Assembly (NCBI RefSeq): GCF_008728195.1 | Contig: NZ_CP031598.1 | Location: 3,968,001-4,032,000, forward strand | Source: Roseovarius indicus | GTDB lineage: Bacteria > Pseudomonadota > Alphaproteobacteria > Rhodobacterales > Rhodobacteraceae | Length of the DNA stretch: 64,000 bases | Direction of reading: 5' to 3' | Part shown: one piece after another, positions 24,847 to 34,993 of the stretch | Position numbering within the stretch: the first letter of the stretch is position 1 | Layout of the letters: each line of letters starts with the position of its first letter | The notes under the pieces: model-generated | What the model saw: the letters and a program-made list of their open reading frames with translations, nothing else | What the model was told of the DNA's origin: nothing | Databases searched by the model: none | Position numbers and translations under genes: made by a program

Positions 24847-26970
24847 TTAAGCGTATTTCGCCTGGATCTCGTCCGAGATGTTCTGCGGGACGGGATCGTA
24901 ATGCGAGAACTGCATCGTGAACTGCGCGCGGCCCGAAGACATCGAACGCAGCGTGTTGATATAGCCGAACATGTTGGCCAGCGGCACGTTCGCGTTGATC
25001 GCGATGGCGTTGCCGCGGGGCTCCTGCCCCGACACCTGGCCGCGCCGCGACGTAAGGTCACCGATGACGTTGCCGGTATATTCCTCCGGCGAGATCACCT
25101 CGACCTTCATGACGGGCTCGAGCAGCTTGGCGCCGGCCTTGCGAAGGCCTTCCCGCATGCACATCCGGGCGGCGATCTCGAAGGCCATGACCGACGAGTC
25201 GACGTCGTGGTACTTGCCGTCGATCAGCGCGACCTTGAAGTCGATCACCGGGAAGCCGGCCAGCGGGCCGCTGTCCATGACGCTCTCGATGCCCTTCTCG
25301 ACGCCGGGGATGTATTCCTTCGGCACCGAGCCACCGACGATGCGGCTCTCGAAGCTGTAGCCTTCGCCCGCCTCGGTGGGGCTGATGATCATCTTCACCT
25401 CGGCGAACTGACCCGAACCACCCGACTGTTTCTTGTGGGTGTAGGTGTGTTCGATCTCGTGACCGATGGTCTCGCGATAGGCCACCTGCGGCGCGCCGAT
25501 ATTGGCGTCCACCTTGAACTCGCGCTTCAGACGGTCGACGAGGATGTCGAGGTGAAGTTCGCCCATGCCCTTCATGATGGTCTGGCCCGACTCGAGGTCG
25601 GTCTCGACGCGGAAGGACGGGTCTTCGGCGGCAAGCCGCGCCAGGCCCTGGCTCATCTTCTCCTGGTCGCCTTTCGTCTTCGGCTCCACGGCGATCTCGA
25701 TCACCGGGTCCGGGAAGGTCATGGTTTCCAGAACGACCTGCGCTTTCGGATCGCACAGCGTGTCACCGGTGGTGGTGTCCTTCAGACCCGCCAGCGCGAT
25801 GATGTCGCCCGCGAACGCTTCCTCGATCTCCTCGCGGTTGTTCGAGTGCATCATCATCATCCGGCCAATGCGCTCTTTCTTGCCCTTGGTCGAGTTCTGG
25901 ATGTTGTCGCCTTTCTTCAGAACGCCCGAATAGATCCGGGTGAAGGTCAGCGAGCCCACGAACGGGTCGTTCATGATCTTGAACGCGAGGCCCGAGAACG
26001 GCATCGTGTCATCGGCGCGGCGCGCGATGTTGCGGGTCTCGGTTTCGTCATCCGGCGCGAAGCCCATGTAATCGACCACGTCCATCGGGCTGGGCAGATA
26101 GTCGACCACGGCGTTCAGCAGCGGCTGGACACCCTTGTTCTTGAAGGCCGAGCCGCCAAGAACCGGAACGAAGCTCAGCGACAGGCAGCCCTGGCGGATC
26201 AGTTTCCGCAGGGTCGGCACGTCGGGTTCGTTGCCTTCCAGGTATTCCATCATCGCGTCGTCGTCCATTTCGACGGCGTTCTCGACCAGCTTGGCGCGCC
26301 ATTCGTCGGCCTGATCCTTGAGCTCGTCACGGATCGGCTGACGGTACCAGGTCGCACCCAGGTCTTCCCCGCGCCACACCCATTCTTCCATGGTGACGAG
26401 GTCGATGATGCCTTCCAGCTCGTTCTCGGCACCGATCGGCATGGCGATCGGCACGGCGCGTGCGCCGGTGCGGCTTTCGATCATCTCGACGCAGTTGAAG
26501 AAGTCGGCGCCGATCTTGTCCATCTTGTTGACGAAGACGATGCGCGGAACCTTGTAGCGGTCGGCCTGGCGCCACACCGTCTCGGTCTGGGGTTCGACAC
26601 CGGCGTTGGCGTCAAGCACGCAGATCGCGCCGTCGAGAACGGCCAGCGAGCGCTCGACCTCGATGGTGAAGTCGACGTGGCCGGGCGTGTCGATGATGTT
26701 CATGCGGTACTTGGTGTCCGACATGCCTTCGTTGGTGGGGTCTTCCTGCCACTGCCAGAAGGTCGTCGTCGCGGCCGACGTGATGGTGATGCCGCGTTCC
26801 TGTTCCTGCTCCATCCAGTCCATGGTCGCGGCGCCGTCATGCACCTCGCCCAGGGCGTGGGATTTGCCGGTGTAGAACAGGATGCGTTCAGAACACGTGG
26901 TCTTGCCGGCATCGATGTGGGCCATGATGCCGAAGTTGCGGTAGCGTTCCAGCGGATAATCGCGTGCCAT
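24847..26970 (-). CDS. fusA: Elongation factor G
   Basis: A 707-residue translocase GTPase. G1 is [10 protein letters not shown]3 is [10 protein letters not shown]4 is [10 protein letters not shown]. The domain IV region [26 protein letters not shown] is canonical for EF-G1 rather than the FusB-type paralogue. Gene order rpsG-fusA-tuf is standard for the str operon. Confidence 0.99.
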   Translation of the reverse strand: MARDYPLERYRNFGIMAHIDAGKTTCSERILFYTGKSHALGEVHDGAATMDWMEQEQERGITITSAATTTFWQWQEDPTNEGMSDTKYRMNIIDTPGHVDFTIEVERSLAVLDGAICVLDANAGVEPQTETVWRQADRYKVPRIVFVNKMDKIGADFFNCVEMIESRTGARAVPIAMPIGAENELEGIIDLVTMEEWVWRGEDLGATWYRQPIRDELKDQADEWRAKLVENAVEMDDDAMMEYLEGNEPDVPTLRKLIRQGCLSLSFVPVLGGSAFKNKGVQPLLNAVVDYLPSPMDVVDYMGFAPDDETETRNIARRADDTMPFSGLAFKIMNDPFVGSLTFTRIYSGVLKKGDNIQNSTKGKKERIGRMMMMHSNNREEIEEAFAGDIIALAGLKDTTTGDTLCDPKAQVVLETMTFPDPVIEIAVEPKTKGDQEKMSQGLARLAAEDPSFRVETDLESGQTIMKGMGELHLDILVDRLKREFKVDANIGAPQVAYRETIGHEIEHTYTHKKQSGGSGQFAEVKMIISPTEAGEGYSFESRIVGGSVPKEYIPGVEKGIESVMDSGPLAGFPVIDFKVALIDGKYHDVDSSVMAFEIAARMCMREGLRKAGAKLLEPVMKVEVISPEEYTGNVIGDLTSRRGQVSGQEPRGNAIAINANVPLANMFGYINTLRSMSSGRAQFTMQFSHYDPVPQNISDEIQAKYA

Positions 26971-26990
26971 GTCTCAAATGCCTCTAGGTG

Positions 26991-27461
26991 TTACCAGCGG
27001 TAGTGGCTGAAGGCCTTGTTGGCTTCGGCCATCTTGTGGGTGTCTTCGCGCTTCTTCACGGCCGAACCGCGGCTGTTCACAGCATCCAGCAGCTCGCCGG
27101 CGAGGCGTTCTTCCATGGTGTTCTCGTTGCGGGCGCGCGATGCGTTGATCAGCCAGCGGATGGCCAGGGCCTCGCGGCGTTCCGGGCGAACCTCGACCGG
27201 CACCTGGTAGGTGGCGCCACCAACCCGGCGCGAGCGAACCTCGACCGACGGCTTGATGTTGTCGAGCGCCTCGTGGAAGATCTCGACGGGCGCGCGCTTG
27301 ACCTTGTCCTCGACGCGGTCGAGCGCATTGTAGACAATCTGTTCAGCGACGGATTTCTTGCCGTCGATCATCAGGTTGTTCATGAATTTCGTCAGAACCC
27401 GGTCGCCGAACTTGGCGTCGGGAAGGATTTCGCGTTTTTCAGCAGCGTGACGGCGGGACAT
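26991..27461 (-). CDS. rpsG: 30S ribosomal protein S7
   Basis: A 156-residue S7, the primary 16S 3'-domain binder. [20 protein letters not shown] and the [25 protein letters not shown] block are canonical. It lies 12 bases after rpsL and 20 before fusA. Confidence 0.98.
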   Translation of the reverse strand: MSRRHAAEKREILPDAKFGDRVLTKFMNNLMIDGKKSVAEQIVYNALDRVEDKVKRAPVEIFHEALDNIKPSVEVRSRRVGGATYQVPVEVRPERREALAIRWLINASRARNENTMEERLAGELLDAVNSRGSAVKKREDTHKMAEANKAFSHYRW

Positions 27462-27473
27462 CTTCTCTTCCTC

Positions 27474-27845
27474 TTACTTCGGACGCTTGGCGCCGTATTT
27501 CGAGCGGCGCTGCTTACGATCCTTGACGCCTTGCGTGTCGAGCACGCCGCGCAGGATGTGGTAACGGACACCCGGAAGGTCTTTCACCCGGCCGCCGCGG
27601 ATCAGGACGACAGAGTGCTCCTGAAGGTTGTGGCTTTCACCGGGGATGTAGCTGATGACCTCGTAGCCGTTGGTCAGGCGCACCTTGGCAACCTTCCGCA
27701 TGGCCGAGTTCGGCTTCTTCGGCGTCGTGGTGTAGACGCGCGTGCAAACGCCACGCTTCTGCGGGCAGCCCTGCAGATGCATGGATTTGGTGGCTCTTGT
27801 TTTCGGCTGCCGCGGCTTGCGGATCAGCTGTTGGATCGTTGGCAT
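27474..27845 (-). CDS. rpsL: 30S ribosomal protein S12
   Basis: A 123-residue S12 of the decoding centre. The start is the ATG at 27845; upstream in-frame codons are not family sequence. [19 protein letters not shown] carries Lys at the positions where streptomycin-resistance changes occur, and the second loop reads [13 protein letters not shown], so the protein appears streptomycin-sensitive in type. First gene of the str operon. Confidence 0.98.
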   Translation of the reverse strand: MPTIQQLIRKPRQPKTRATKSMHLQGCPQKRGVCTRVYTTTPKKPNSAMRKVAKVRLTNGYEVISYIPGESHNLQEHSVVLIRGGRVKDLPGVRYHILRGVLDTQGVKDRKQRRSKYGAKRPK

Positions 27846-28080
27846 TGGGTCTCTTTCCCCGTCTCTCAACACATGTGTCTGCACGGGCATCCCCGTGCGG
27901 GTTTCATCAAAATGCGCGCCTTGCGCGTCCGCAAAACACGACGACCGCACTCGTACCCTGCAACCTGCTGGTACGACGCGGTGGGATTCCAGAGGATCGG
28001 GGCGCTCACCGCCCGGATCATGACCACTACAGTTCTGATATCGGCCCACGGGGAAGACCCCTTTGGCCGGGATGGAGCGG

Positions 28081-28109
28081 CGTATAGGCGGAGTCGGATT
28101 CGTTGTCAA
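28081..28109 (-). promoter_or_regulatory. rpsL: Strong candidate promoter of the rpsL-fusA-tuf-rplW unit
   Basis: On the minus strand TTGACA (28109-28104), 17 bases, TATACG (28086-28081): the best promoter match in the window. The leader to rpsL is about 230 bases and includes a GCACGGG/CCCGTGC hairpin at about 27882-27899 that could be a regulatory structure. No other feature was seen in 27846-28242. Confidence 0.75.
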
Positions 28110-28242
28110 CAGCCTCGCGCGCAGTCTTGCGCGCGGGGGCGGGCCGCTGCCACATCGCCCCGGCCGCGCATTCCCGGTTGCCCGGCCAGCCCGCTCGTGC
28201 GATGTCTCGAACGATTTTGCAACTCAGTGATTTCGAGGCCGC

Positions 28243-29094
28243 GTGCGTATCATAGGCGTCTGTCGATTCTCCTACCCCGGCGTCGGGGGTGGCTTCAAGC
28301 GCGACCACGAAACCGCGGCCGATCGCGCCGCGCTGCTCTACGCGCCGGACCGGATGGAAGACCGGTTCCGGCATTTCGAGGCGCTCACCCTGCCCTCTCT
28401 CGCGGCCCAGCACGACGACGACTTCACCTTCCTGATCGTCATCGGCACCAGCCTGCCCGCGCGCTGGCGCGACCGGTTGCACGACCTCACCGCCCCGGTG
28501 CCCCAGGTCAAGGTCGTCGCGAAGGAGGATGACGCCTATCACCAGATCAGGGCGCTGCGCTCGGCGGTCCATCAGGAGGTTGCCCCGAACCCTGTCGAGA
28601 CCGTCCAGTTCCGGCTCGACGACGACGACGCCGTCGCGCTTGGCTTCACCGCCCGGCTGAGACAGATCTGGACCGACACGGCGCCCTTGCGCGCGGCGCA
28701 CCCCTCGCTCGCGGTCGATTTCAACATGGGCCGCATCGCGCGGCTGTCGGCGCAGGGCATCGCCACGCGGCAGGTCGTGCCGCCCTTCTGGTCCTGCGGG
28801 ATGGCGGGGATGTTCCGGGCGGGCGCGACGGATGCGCTGATCCAGTATCCGCATCACCGCATCCACACCTTCATGCCCACGCTCGTCTACCCGGGCGAGG
28901 AGATGTTCCTGCGCGGCGTCCACGACGACAACGATTCCACCTCCGACAAGGCGCCCGACAACCGCCCGCTCTTCCAGAACCTCCAGCCGCTCGACGACGA
29001 CGGGCGCCGCCACTTCCGCGACACGTTCAATGTCGACGAAGCGCTTGTACGGCGTATTTTCTCCGCGCCTGCCGGGACTCCCGGTACAGCGTGA
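28243..29094 (+). CDS. Putative glycosyltransferase (rhamnosyltransferase-like)
   Basis: A 283-residue protein starting at GTG. It begins RIIGVCRFSYPGVGGGFK, has FRHFEALTLPSLAAQHDDDFTFLIVIGTSLP, and a DDDDAV acidic run that fits the metal/nucleotide-sugar site of a GT-A fold. The overall pattern matches the putative rhamnosyl transferase family common in Rhodobacterales. The sugar and acceptor are unknown. Its 3' end overlaps the convergent transporter gene by 68 bases. Confidence 0.7.
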   Translation: MRIIGVCRFSYPGVGGGFKRDHETAADRAALLYAPDRMEDRFRHFEALTLPSLAAQHDDDFTFLIVIGTSLPARWRDRLHDLTAPVPQVKVVAKEDDAYHQIRALRSAVHQEVAPNPVETVQFRLDDDDAVALGFTARLRQIWTDTAPLRAAHPSLAVDFNMGRIARLSAQGIATRQVVPPFWSCGMAGMFRAGATDALIQYPHHRIHTFMPTLVYPGEEMFLRGVHDDNDSTSDKAPDNRPLFQNLQPLDDDGRRHFRDTFNVDEALVRRIFSAPAGTPGTA

Positions 29095-29962
29095 AAAGCC
29101 CGCTGCCCGACACGATCGCGGCCCCGACAAGCGTGATCGTCTCGGGCCAGTCTCCGAAGGCCAGCCAGCCAAGCACCAGCGCCCAGATCAGCCCGGTATA
29201 GCGGAACGGCGCGGTGAAGCCGATCTCGCCAACCCGCATCACCATGATCGAGAACAGGTAGCCCCCAATGATCATGACTGACGCCCCGACCGTCAGGCCC
29301 AGCGCCCGGCCATCCATCTGCGCCCACTCGCCGGCCAGGCTGCCCAGGCCGAAAAACACCATGATCGCGGCCGAGGTGATCAGCGTCACCAGCATCGACG
29401 GCGTCTCCTTCGACAGCCTGCGCGTCGACAGGTCCCTCAGCGTCACGAAACCCACCGCGGTCAGGGCGTAGAGCGAGAAGACGTTGAAATCCGACGCACC
29501 GGGCCGCACGATCAGCAGCACGCCCCCGAACCCCACCACGATCGCCGCCAGCCGTTTCCACCCCACCGGCTCGCGCAGGAAGACGGCGGCCGCCAGCGTG
29601 ATCGTCAGCGGCAGCGCCGCCAGGATCGAGGTCACGTTGGCCAATGGCATGTTGAAGAGCGCGGTCAGGAAGAAATAGGCCGCCCCCGTCTCGCCCACGG
29701 TGCGCCACAGGATGATCCACCAATCGCGCCGCGGCACCCGCGCCCCGAAGGCGCCCATCCGCCACGCGATCACCGCCACCGCGGCGGTGGTGAACACGCC
29801 GCGCAGGAACAGCAACTGGAACAGGGGAACATCCCCGGCCATCAGCTTCATCATGGTGTCGTTCAGCGTGAAACACGCCATCGACGCCATCATCAGAAGC
29901 GCACCGGTCAGGTTGTCGGATCGGGCCATGTTTCGGGGGTTCCCGGTGGTCTTGAAAGGCAT
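29027..29962 (-). CDS. DMT-superfamily (EamA-type) transporter
   Basis: A protein of about 311 residues with ten predicted membrane helices arranged as two EamA repeats (ALLMMASMACFTLNDTMMKLM... and SLYALTAVGFVTLRDLSTRRLS...). The class exports or imports small metabolites such as amino acids or nucleotides; the substrate is unknown. Two starts are possible: ATG at 29962 with AGGGCG seven bases before it (chosen) or ATG at 29929. The last 68 bases overlap the convergent glycosyltransferase gene. Confidence 0.8.
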   Translation of the reverse strand: MPFKTTGNPRNMARSDNLTGALLMMASMACFTLNDTMMKLMAGDVPLFQLLFLRGVFTTAAVAVIAWRMGAFGARVPRRDWWIILWRTVGETGAAYFFLTALFNMPLANVTSILAALPLTITLAAAVFLREPVGWKRLAAIVVGFGGVLLIVRPGASDFNVFSLYALTAVGFVTLRDLSTRRLSKETPSMLVTLITSAAIMVFFGLGSLAGEWAQMDGRALGLTVGASVMIIGGYLFSIMVMRVGEIGFTAPFRYTGLIWALVLGWLAFGDWPETITLVGAAIVSGSGLFTLYRESRQARRKYAVQALRRH

Positions 29963-29991
29963 CGGATCGCCCTGCGGGCGATCCGACCGAA

Positions 29992-30039
29992 GCGGGGGCC
30001 AGCCCCCGCACCCCCGGGATATTTCCACCAAGAAGAAAA
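29992..30039. repeat. GGGGGCTGGCCCCC hairpin plus GGGATATTT...AAGAAGAA half-element
   Basis: GCGGGGGCCAGCCCCCGC is followed by CCCCCGGGATATTT and CACCAAGAAGAAAA. The same parts recur at 44.8 kb and 55.5 kb, where the GATATTT/AAGAAGAA part is a full inverted repeat. Located upstream of the transporter gene. Confidence 0.6.
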
Positions 30040-30074
30040 GGCAATCGCGTTCGCGCCGCAAACCGGGCGCACGC

Positions 30075-30941
30075 TCAGATGTAGGGCGTCAGGTCGGCCT
30101 GCGGCGTGTTCCGCCCGTCGAAGAAATTGGGAGCCTTCGAAAAGGCGGTGGTCGCATTCGCGTTGACAAGCTGCTGGAACAGCTGGAAATCCGGGCCGCC
30201 CTTGCGGATGCGCGACAGCTGCACGGGCGAGGTGATCTCGGTGAACTGCAATTCCACCTGCACGCCCGGGCTGGCCTGGCAGGCGCCCTTGTAGGTCATG
30301 AAATCCTGCGTGATATCGACCTCGCGCAGCACGATCGCGCCGTAGTCGTAAAACCCGCCCGCGCCATTGTCGACCAGGTAGCACAGGTAGCTGCAGGTGA
30401 TCGCCTTGTAGGTCTGGCCCGCCCCGTGCGCGGCAAAGACAAGCTGGCCCATCGCCTCGAGCCAAGTGCCGAAATCCGTGCCGATCTTCGCCCCCGGCGC
30501 CACCTTGGCCTTGGCCAGCATCTGCAGGAAGGTGCCGGCCAGGTCGGTGCCCGCCACCGTGTTCGAATACTGCTTCCTCACCGTCGGGCCGACGGCGAGG
30601 TCAGGCAGGTGGCCGACCACGGTGTTCCAGAGGTTGATATCCAGAAGCTGGCTGTCCACCGTCGGATAGTTCGCCGTCATGTACCCGTGGATCAGCCCGC
30701 CCATCCCCATCAGGTTGTCGGCATTCTCCTGCATCATCGCGGCATACTGGCTGCCGGTCGGGGTCTCGGCGATGACATGATACTGCACCATCCCCTTGTC
30801 CGTGGCGATGGCGCTGTCGGGCGTGGCGGTAGGCGCGGCCGCCACGGCCAGCGCCTGTGTCGCGGCGGCATAGCGCGCGGCGCTGTGCTCCGCCTCGAAA
30901 CCCGCGATATCGAAGTCCGGTCGGTCTGTCATGGGTGTCAT
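30075..30941 (-). CDS. Protein of unknown function (288 aa)
   Basis: A soluble, Ala-rich protein without signal peptide or membrane helix. The N-terminus is MTPMTDRPDFDIAGFEAEH. The middle contains repeated Gly/Met-rich helices (MMQENADNLMGMGGLIHGYM) and a Cys-containing hydrophobic stretch (TCSYLCYLVDNGAGGFYDYG). It ends NFFDGRNTPQADLTPYI. I do not recognise the family. GGATGACACCC precedes the ATG. A TGCAATC/GATTGCA palindrome lies upstream (about 30997-31021). Neighbours give no clear functional hint. Confidence 0.6.
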   Translation of the reverse strand: MTPMTDRPDFDIAGFEAEHSAARYAAATQALAVAAAPTATPDSAIATDKGMVQYHVIAETPTGSQYAAMMQENADNLMGMGGLIHGYMTANYPTVDSQLLDINLWNTVVGHLPDLAVGPTVRKQYSNTVAGTDLAGTFLQMLAKAKVAPGAKIGTDFGTWLEAMGQLVFAAHGAGQTYKAITCSYLCYLVDNGAGGFYDYGAIVLREVDITQDFMTYKGACQASPGVQVELQFTEITSPVQLSRIRKGGPDFQLFQQLVNANATTAFSKAPNFFDGRNTPQADLTPYI

Positions 30942-31061
30942 CCTCGCTGAAAAAGCCCCCGCGAGGCAGCCCGTAAGGGCTGACGAGCCCCGCCCCCTGC
31001 AATCCGATCAATCAAAGATTGCAGACAGGATGAACCAATAACCCCAGATTGTATAGCCCCT

Positions 31062-31838
31062 TCAGATCACCAGCGCCCCGGTGATCGCCCCGTGCAGCGC
31101 CGGGTTGGCCGCCACCACGCCGTTGACCTGCGGGTGGGGGTTGTTGAAGACCAGCCGCTCCCCCGCCCGGTCCGAGGTCGCCGCCCCCGCCTCGCGCAGG
31201 ATCACGTCGCCGGCGGCCACGTCCCATTCCCATGTCGGGCGCAGGGTAAACATCGCATCGGCCCGGCCCTCGGCCACCACGCTCAGCCGATAGGCCAGCG
31301 ACGGGCGGTAGATCCGCTTCACCTCCGGCACCGCCCCGCGCCAGTGCTGCGGCGCATAGACGGGCTTGGCGGCCAGCACCGACGCCCCGGTCAGCTCGCG
31401 CCGGTCCGACACATGCATCGCCACGCCGTTCAGCGTCGCCCCCTGCCCCGCGGCCGCGGCATACAGCTTGTCGCGCATCGGCAGGAACACCACCCCCGCC
31501 GTCACCACGCCATCCTCGACCACCGCCAACGAATGCGCCCAGGTGCCCGAGCCCTCGATGAAGCTCCGCGTCCCGTCGATCGGGTCGATGATGAAGGTGC
31601 GCCGGCAGCCCAGCCGCTCGGCCCCGTCCTCGCTCTCCTCCGACAGCCAGCCATACTCCGGCCGGGCCCCCCGCAGCACGGCCTCCAGCAGGTCGTTCAC
31701 CGCAAGGTCGGCCTCCGTCACCGGGCCCAGGCCCCCGGGCTTGTCCCAGCGCTTGGCGGTCTCGGCGGCGAACCCCGCCGCAACCTCGCCCGCCTTGCGC
31801 GCCGCCTCGATCAGAAGGGACAGGTCACTCGCCGGCAA
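31062..31838 (-). CDS. Inositol monophosphatase-family phosphatase, CysQ-like
   Basis: A 258-residue metal-dependent phosphatase. Metal-binding motifs are EESED (residues about 66-70), DPIDGTRSF and WEWDVAAGDVILREAG, all intact. The family includes 3'(2'),5'-bisphosphate nucleotidase (CysQ, which recycles PAP from sulfation) and inositol monophosphatase. The sequence looks closer to CysQ. Two sulfotransferase genes in the window would generate PAP, but neither is adjacent. Its start overlaps the pmbA end by 14 bases, so the two are co-expressed. Confidence 0.85.
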   Translation of the reverse strand: MPASDLSLLIEAARKAGEVAAGFAAETAKRWDKPGGLGPVTEADLAVNDLLEAVLRGARPEYGWLSEESEDGAERLGCRRTFIIDPIDGTRSFIEGSGTWAHSLAVVEDGVVTAGVVFLPMRDKLYAAAAGQGATLNGVAMHVSDRRELTGASVLAAKPVYAPQHWRGAVPEVKRIYRPSLAYRLSVVAEGRADAMFTLRPTWEWDVAAGDVILREAGAATSDRAGERLVFNNPHPQVNGVVAANPALHGAITGALVI

Positions 31839-33171
31839 GCGTCAGCCCCTCGACCAGAACCGACGGCACCACGCGGCTCAGCCACGGCCGCGCATCATTG
31901 GCGGGCACCATGTTCAAGAGCATCTCCGGCAGATGCCCCGCGATGGTGCATTCGTTCACCGGATAGGCGATCTCGCCATTCTCCACCCAGAACCCCGAGG
32001 CCCCACGCGAATAGTCTCCCGTATTGGGGTTGATCGTCGCCCCGATCATCGAGGTCACCAGAAGCCCGGTGCCCATCTCCCGCATCAGTTCCTCTCGGCT
32101 CTGCGTGCCCTGGGTCATCTCGATATTCCACGCCCCCGGGCTCGGCGGCGCCGAGGTGCCGCGCTTGGCGTTGGCGGTGCTTTCCATCCCCAGCTTGCGG
32201 GCGGTCGAGAGGTCCAGGATCCACCCCGTCAGAACCCCCTTGTCGACCAACGCCCGCTTCCGCGTCGGCAGCCCCTCGGCATCGAACGGGCGCGAGCCCG
32301 GCACGCGCGGGCGGTGCGGATCCTCGATCAGGCTCAGCCCCCCGGGCAGCACCTGCTCGCCCAGCTTCCCGCGCAGCCACGACTGGCCGCGGGCCACGGC
32401 ACTGCCATTCACGGCCCCCAGCAGGTGACCGATCAGCGACGACGCGATCCGCTCGTCGAACAGCACCGGGTAGGCGCCCGTCTTCGGCCGCTTCGCGCCC
32501 AGCAGCATGGCAGCGCGTTCACCCGCCACCCGGCCGATATCCTCGGCCCCGCGCAGGTCGGCGCGGAAGATGCGGCTGTCGCCGTCGCCGTCGCGCTGCA
32601 TCCCCGTGCCGGTGCCGGCGATGGCCGAGCAATAGATCCCGCTATCGGTGCGCTCATAGCCTCCCGCGAAGCCGTTCGAGGCGGCCATATGCACCTCGCG
32701 CCGCGACCACGCGGCGGTCGACGACTGCACCTGGCTCACCCCCTCAACGCCCAGCGCCGCGGCCTCGGCCGCCAGCGCCTCCTGCTGCAGAACCTCCGGC
32801 GACGGCTCCTCCGCCGGATCGGCCAGCTGCAACCCCTCGGCGTCGCAGCCGAACCCCAGCTGATCCGCCTCCGCGAGGCCCGCATAGGGGTCTTCCGGCG
32901 CTTCCTTCGCCATCGCCACGGCCCGCTCGGCCAGCGTCGAAATCGTCTCCGCCCGCGTGTCCGAGGCCGAAACGCAAGCCTGCCGCCGCCCCACCAGCAC
33001 CCGCAGGCCCATATCGGTGCCCTCCGACCGCTCGGCCTGCTCCAGCGCGCCCACGCGCACGTCGATCGTCACGGCACTGCCCTTCAGAGCGATGGCGTCG
33101 GCGGCATCCGCCCCCGCCTTGCGCGCCGCGTCGATCAAAGCCCCGGTGATGGTCTCCAGCGTGTCGGTCAT
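31825..33171 (-). CDS. pmbA: Metalloprotease-related protein PmbA/TldE
   Basis: A 448-residue member of the TldD/PmbA family, which in E. coli forms a TldD-TldE protease for maturing microcin B17 and degrading CcdA. TldE is the subunit without the metal-binding HExxxH, and none is visible here. Family blocks are GLRVLVGRRQACVSASDT, GAYPVLFDERIASSLIGHLLGAVNGSAVARG and GTQSREELMREMGTGLLVTSMIGATINPNTGDYSRGASGFWVENGEIAYPVNE. tldD is not in the window. Confidence 0.9.
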   Translation of the reverse strand: MTDTLETITGALIDAARKAGADAADAIALKGSAVTIDVRVGALEQAERSEGTDMGLRVLVGRRQACVSASDTRAETISTLAERAVAMAKEAPEDPYAGLAEADQLGFGCDAEGLQLADPAEEPSPEVLQQEALAAEAAALGVEGVSQVQSSTAAWSRREVHMAASNGFAGGYERTDSGIYCSAIAGTGTGMQRDGDGDSRIFRADLRGAEDIGRVAGERAAMLLGAKRPKTGAYPVLFDERIASSLIGHLLGAVNGSAVARGQSWLRGKLGEQVLPGGLSLIEDPHRPRVPGSRPFDAEGLPTRKRALVDKGVLTGWILDLSTARKLGMESTANAKRGTSAPPSPGAWNIEMTQGTQSREELMREMGTGLLVTSMIGATINPNTGDYSRGASGFWVENGEIAYPVNECTIAGHLPEMLLNMVPANDARPWLSRVVPSVLVEGLTLAGE

Positions 33172-33240
33172 GCCCTGCCTTTCCTGATTGCGCTGAACAG
33201 GTAGACCGCCGGGCCCGCCCGTGCAAGCCCGCGCCGGATG

Positions 33241-33271
33241 CAAGAAAGGCCGCGAGGCACCCCCCGCGGCC
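33241..33271 (-). terminator. Terminator after the first DUF2125-like gene
   Basis: GGCCGCG (33248-33254) pairs with CGCGGCC (33265-33271). On the minus strand TTTCTTG follows. It lies 28 bases past the stop. Confidence 0.7.
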
Positions 33272-33298
33272 CTGTCCGGCCTGCCGGAATGGCAACCC

Positions 33299-34849
33299 CT
33301 AGCGCACGCGCTGCCCGTTGGCCTCGATCACGCCGCCCGGCTTCATTTCGATGGTCGAGGTCAGGGTATCCTCCCCCTCCCCCTTGACGGCGAAGAGGCC
33401 CATCATCATCCGCACCCCGCCGGCCTGGTCCTCGGGCAGCAACCGTGCGTCGACCAGCCGGTCGAGCAGCGCGTTGCCCCCCTCCAGCACCAGGTTGACC
33501 ACACCCTCGGGCGCGGGGAACCCGTCAAAGGTCACCCAGTCGTCGTTGTCGAACGCGACATCCGCATCGCCCGTAAGCCGCGCCCCGGCGGCTTTCACAA
33601 GCAGGTTGCGCAGGTCGAGCCCCTGCAGCCGAACCGGAACGTCGCCGCTCTGCTCCAACGCCACCAGCGCCTCGATGTCCAGCAGGTCGACCAGCACGTC
33701 CAGCGCGACCGTCGCGTCAAACGCCAGCGCGGCGGGCTCCCGCGGCAACGCGCCGCCCGGGTCCAGCGTCGCCCAGATCCCTTCGCCAAGCTCCAGCCCG
33801 TCCAGCGTCAGCGCCAGCTCAGCCACGGAGGTTTCATCCGTGCGATTGACCGGGGCGGCAAGCCGGCCCTCCATCCCCGCAAGCCCGAACATCATGGGCA
33901 CCGGCAGCATCTTCCCCGTCATCGCGAAATCCAGCCCGTCGAACGCCCCGTCCAGAACCAGCCCCGCTTCGTCGAACCGCAGATCGAACGCCTGCGCGCC
34001 AAGCTCATACGACTGCGTGCCGATCGCCTCGCCGTTGACGGTGATGTTGGTCTCCGCACGGGTGCTCTCGCTGCTCGAGGTCAGCGCCAGGCGCAGCCCG
34101 TCGCGCAGCCCCTCCGACAGGTTCGCAATCGACAGCCCGCGTGCGGGCAGCGCCGCCTCGATGGTCGTCCGCACCCCGGTTATCCGCTGCACCGAGTCCT
34201 GCGTCGTGGTTACAAGGCTCTCCCCATCGACAACCGGCGACTGGCCCTCCGATACCTGGCTGATCGTCATCTCCGGGTAATCGAACTCGGCCGTGAGCCC
34301 GAGCAGCTCGCCCTCGGTCAGGCGATAGGTGCCGGTCCCGCCGGCCATCGCGATATCCGCGTCGATGGTGGCCCCGCCAAGCTCCTCCGGAAAGGTGATC
34401 CGGACATCCTGCACAAGCTCGTCGAAAACCAGGTCGTAGCTCACGTCCCCCGGCGCGCCGCTGGCGGTCAGGGTCAGCCCCGTCCCCTCCTGGCTCAGCG
34501 TCCCGTCAAGCGCCTCGACCGATCCGTCCTCCTGCAGGAACTCCATCCGGGCGATGGCCTCCGACACGTCCGGATAAAGAACCGAAACCGTCCCGTCGCC
34601 GTTCTCCTCAAGCGTCACCCCGTTCGTCGTCAGCAACAGCCGGCCCCGCCCCTCGGCAAAGCTGAACCGGATCCCGAGCTCTTCGACGATCAGCCGGTCG
34701 CCCTCGCGCACGGGCTCCGCCGCGACCTCGGCGTTCAGCGCCTCGTAGGGCGCCATCATGTTCGCCCAGACATCCTCGGCACTGACATCCGCCGCCGCCG
34801 GCAACCCCGCCAGCCCGGCCGCCGCCACGGCCACGAAAAAACGCGTCAT
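33299..34849 (-). CDS. Exported DUF2125-like protein, paralogue A
   Basis: A 516-residue protein with a signal peptide (MTRFFVAVAAAGLAGLPAAAD) and a long beta-rich body. It ends in MMMGLFAVKGEGEDTLTSTIEMK and ANGQRVR. The end is nearly identical in layout to the gene at 35859 (both share GGNALLD, RMMMGLFAV, GEGEDTLTSTIE and ANGQR), so the two are paralogues. The pattern resembles DUF2125, a periplasmic family of unknown function; that name is from memory of the sequence type. Function unknown; possibly an envelope lipid- or protein-handling beta scaffold. Confidence 0.7.
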   Translation of the reverse strand: MTRFFVAVAAAGLAGLPAAADVSAEDVWANMMAPYEALNAEVAAEPVREGDRLIVEELGIRFSFAEGRGRLLLTTNGVTLEENGDGTVSVLYPDVSEAIARMEFLQEDGSVEALDGTLSQEGTGLTLTASGAPGDVSYDLVFDELVQDVRITFPEELGGATIDADIAMAGGTGTYRLTEGELLGLTAEFDYPEMTISQVSEGQSPVVDGESLVTTTQDSVQRITGVRTTIEAALPARGLSIANLSEGLRDGLRLALTSSSESTRAETNITVNGEAIGTQSYELGAQAFDLRFDEAGLVLDGAFDGLDFAMTGKMLPVPMMFGLAGMEGRLAAPVNRTDETSVAELALTLDGLELGEGIWATLDPGGALPREPAALAFDATVALDVLVDLLDIEALVALEQSGDVPVRLQGLDLRNLLVKAAGARLTGDADVAFDNDDWVTFDGFPAPEGVVNLVLEGGNALLDRLVDARLLPEDQAGGVRMMMGLFAVKGEGEDTLTSTIEMKPGGVIEANGQRVR

Positions 34850-34993
34850 ATTGATCTCTCCCTGCTCACCTTGCCCCTCCCGACGCCAGCCGCAAAAGAC
34901 AGGGTCTGCCGCTATATCCTGTATGTTCTCCAGCCTCTAGCACGCGCTCGACCCCAAGTCTGCACGCTGGAAACAAATTGGCGCGGTTCCTGA

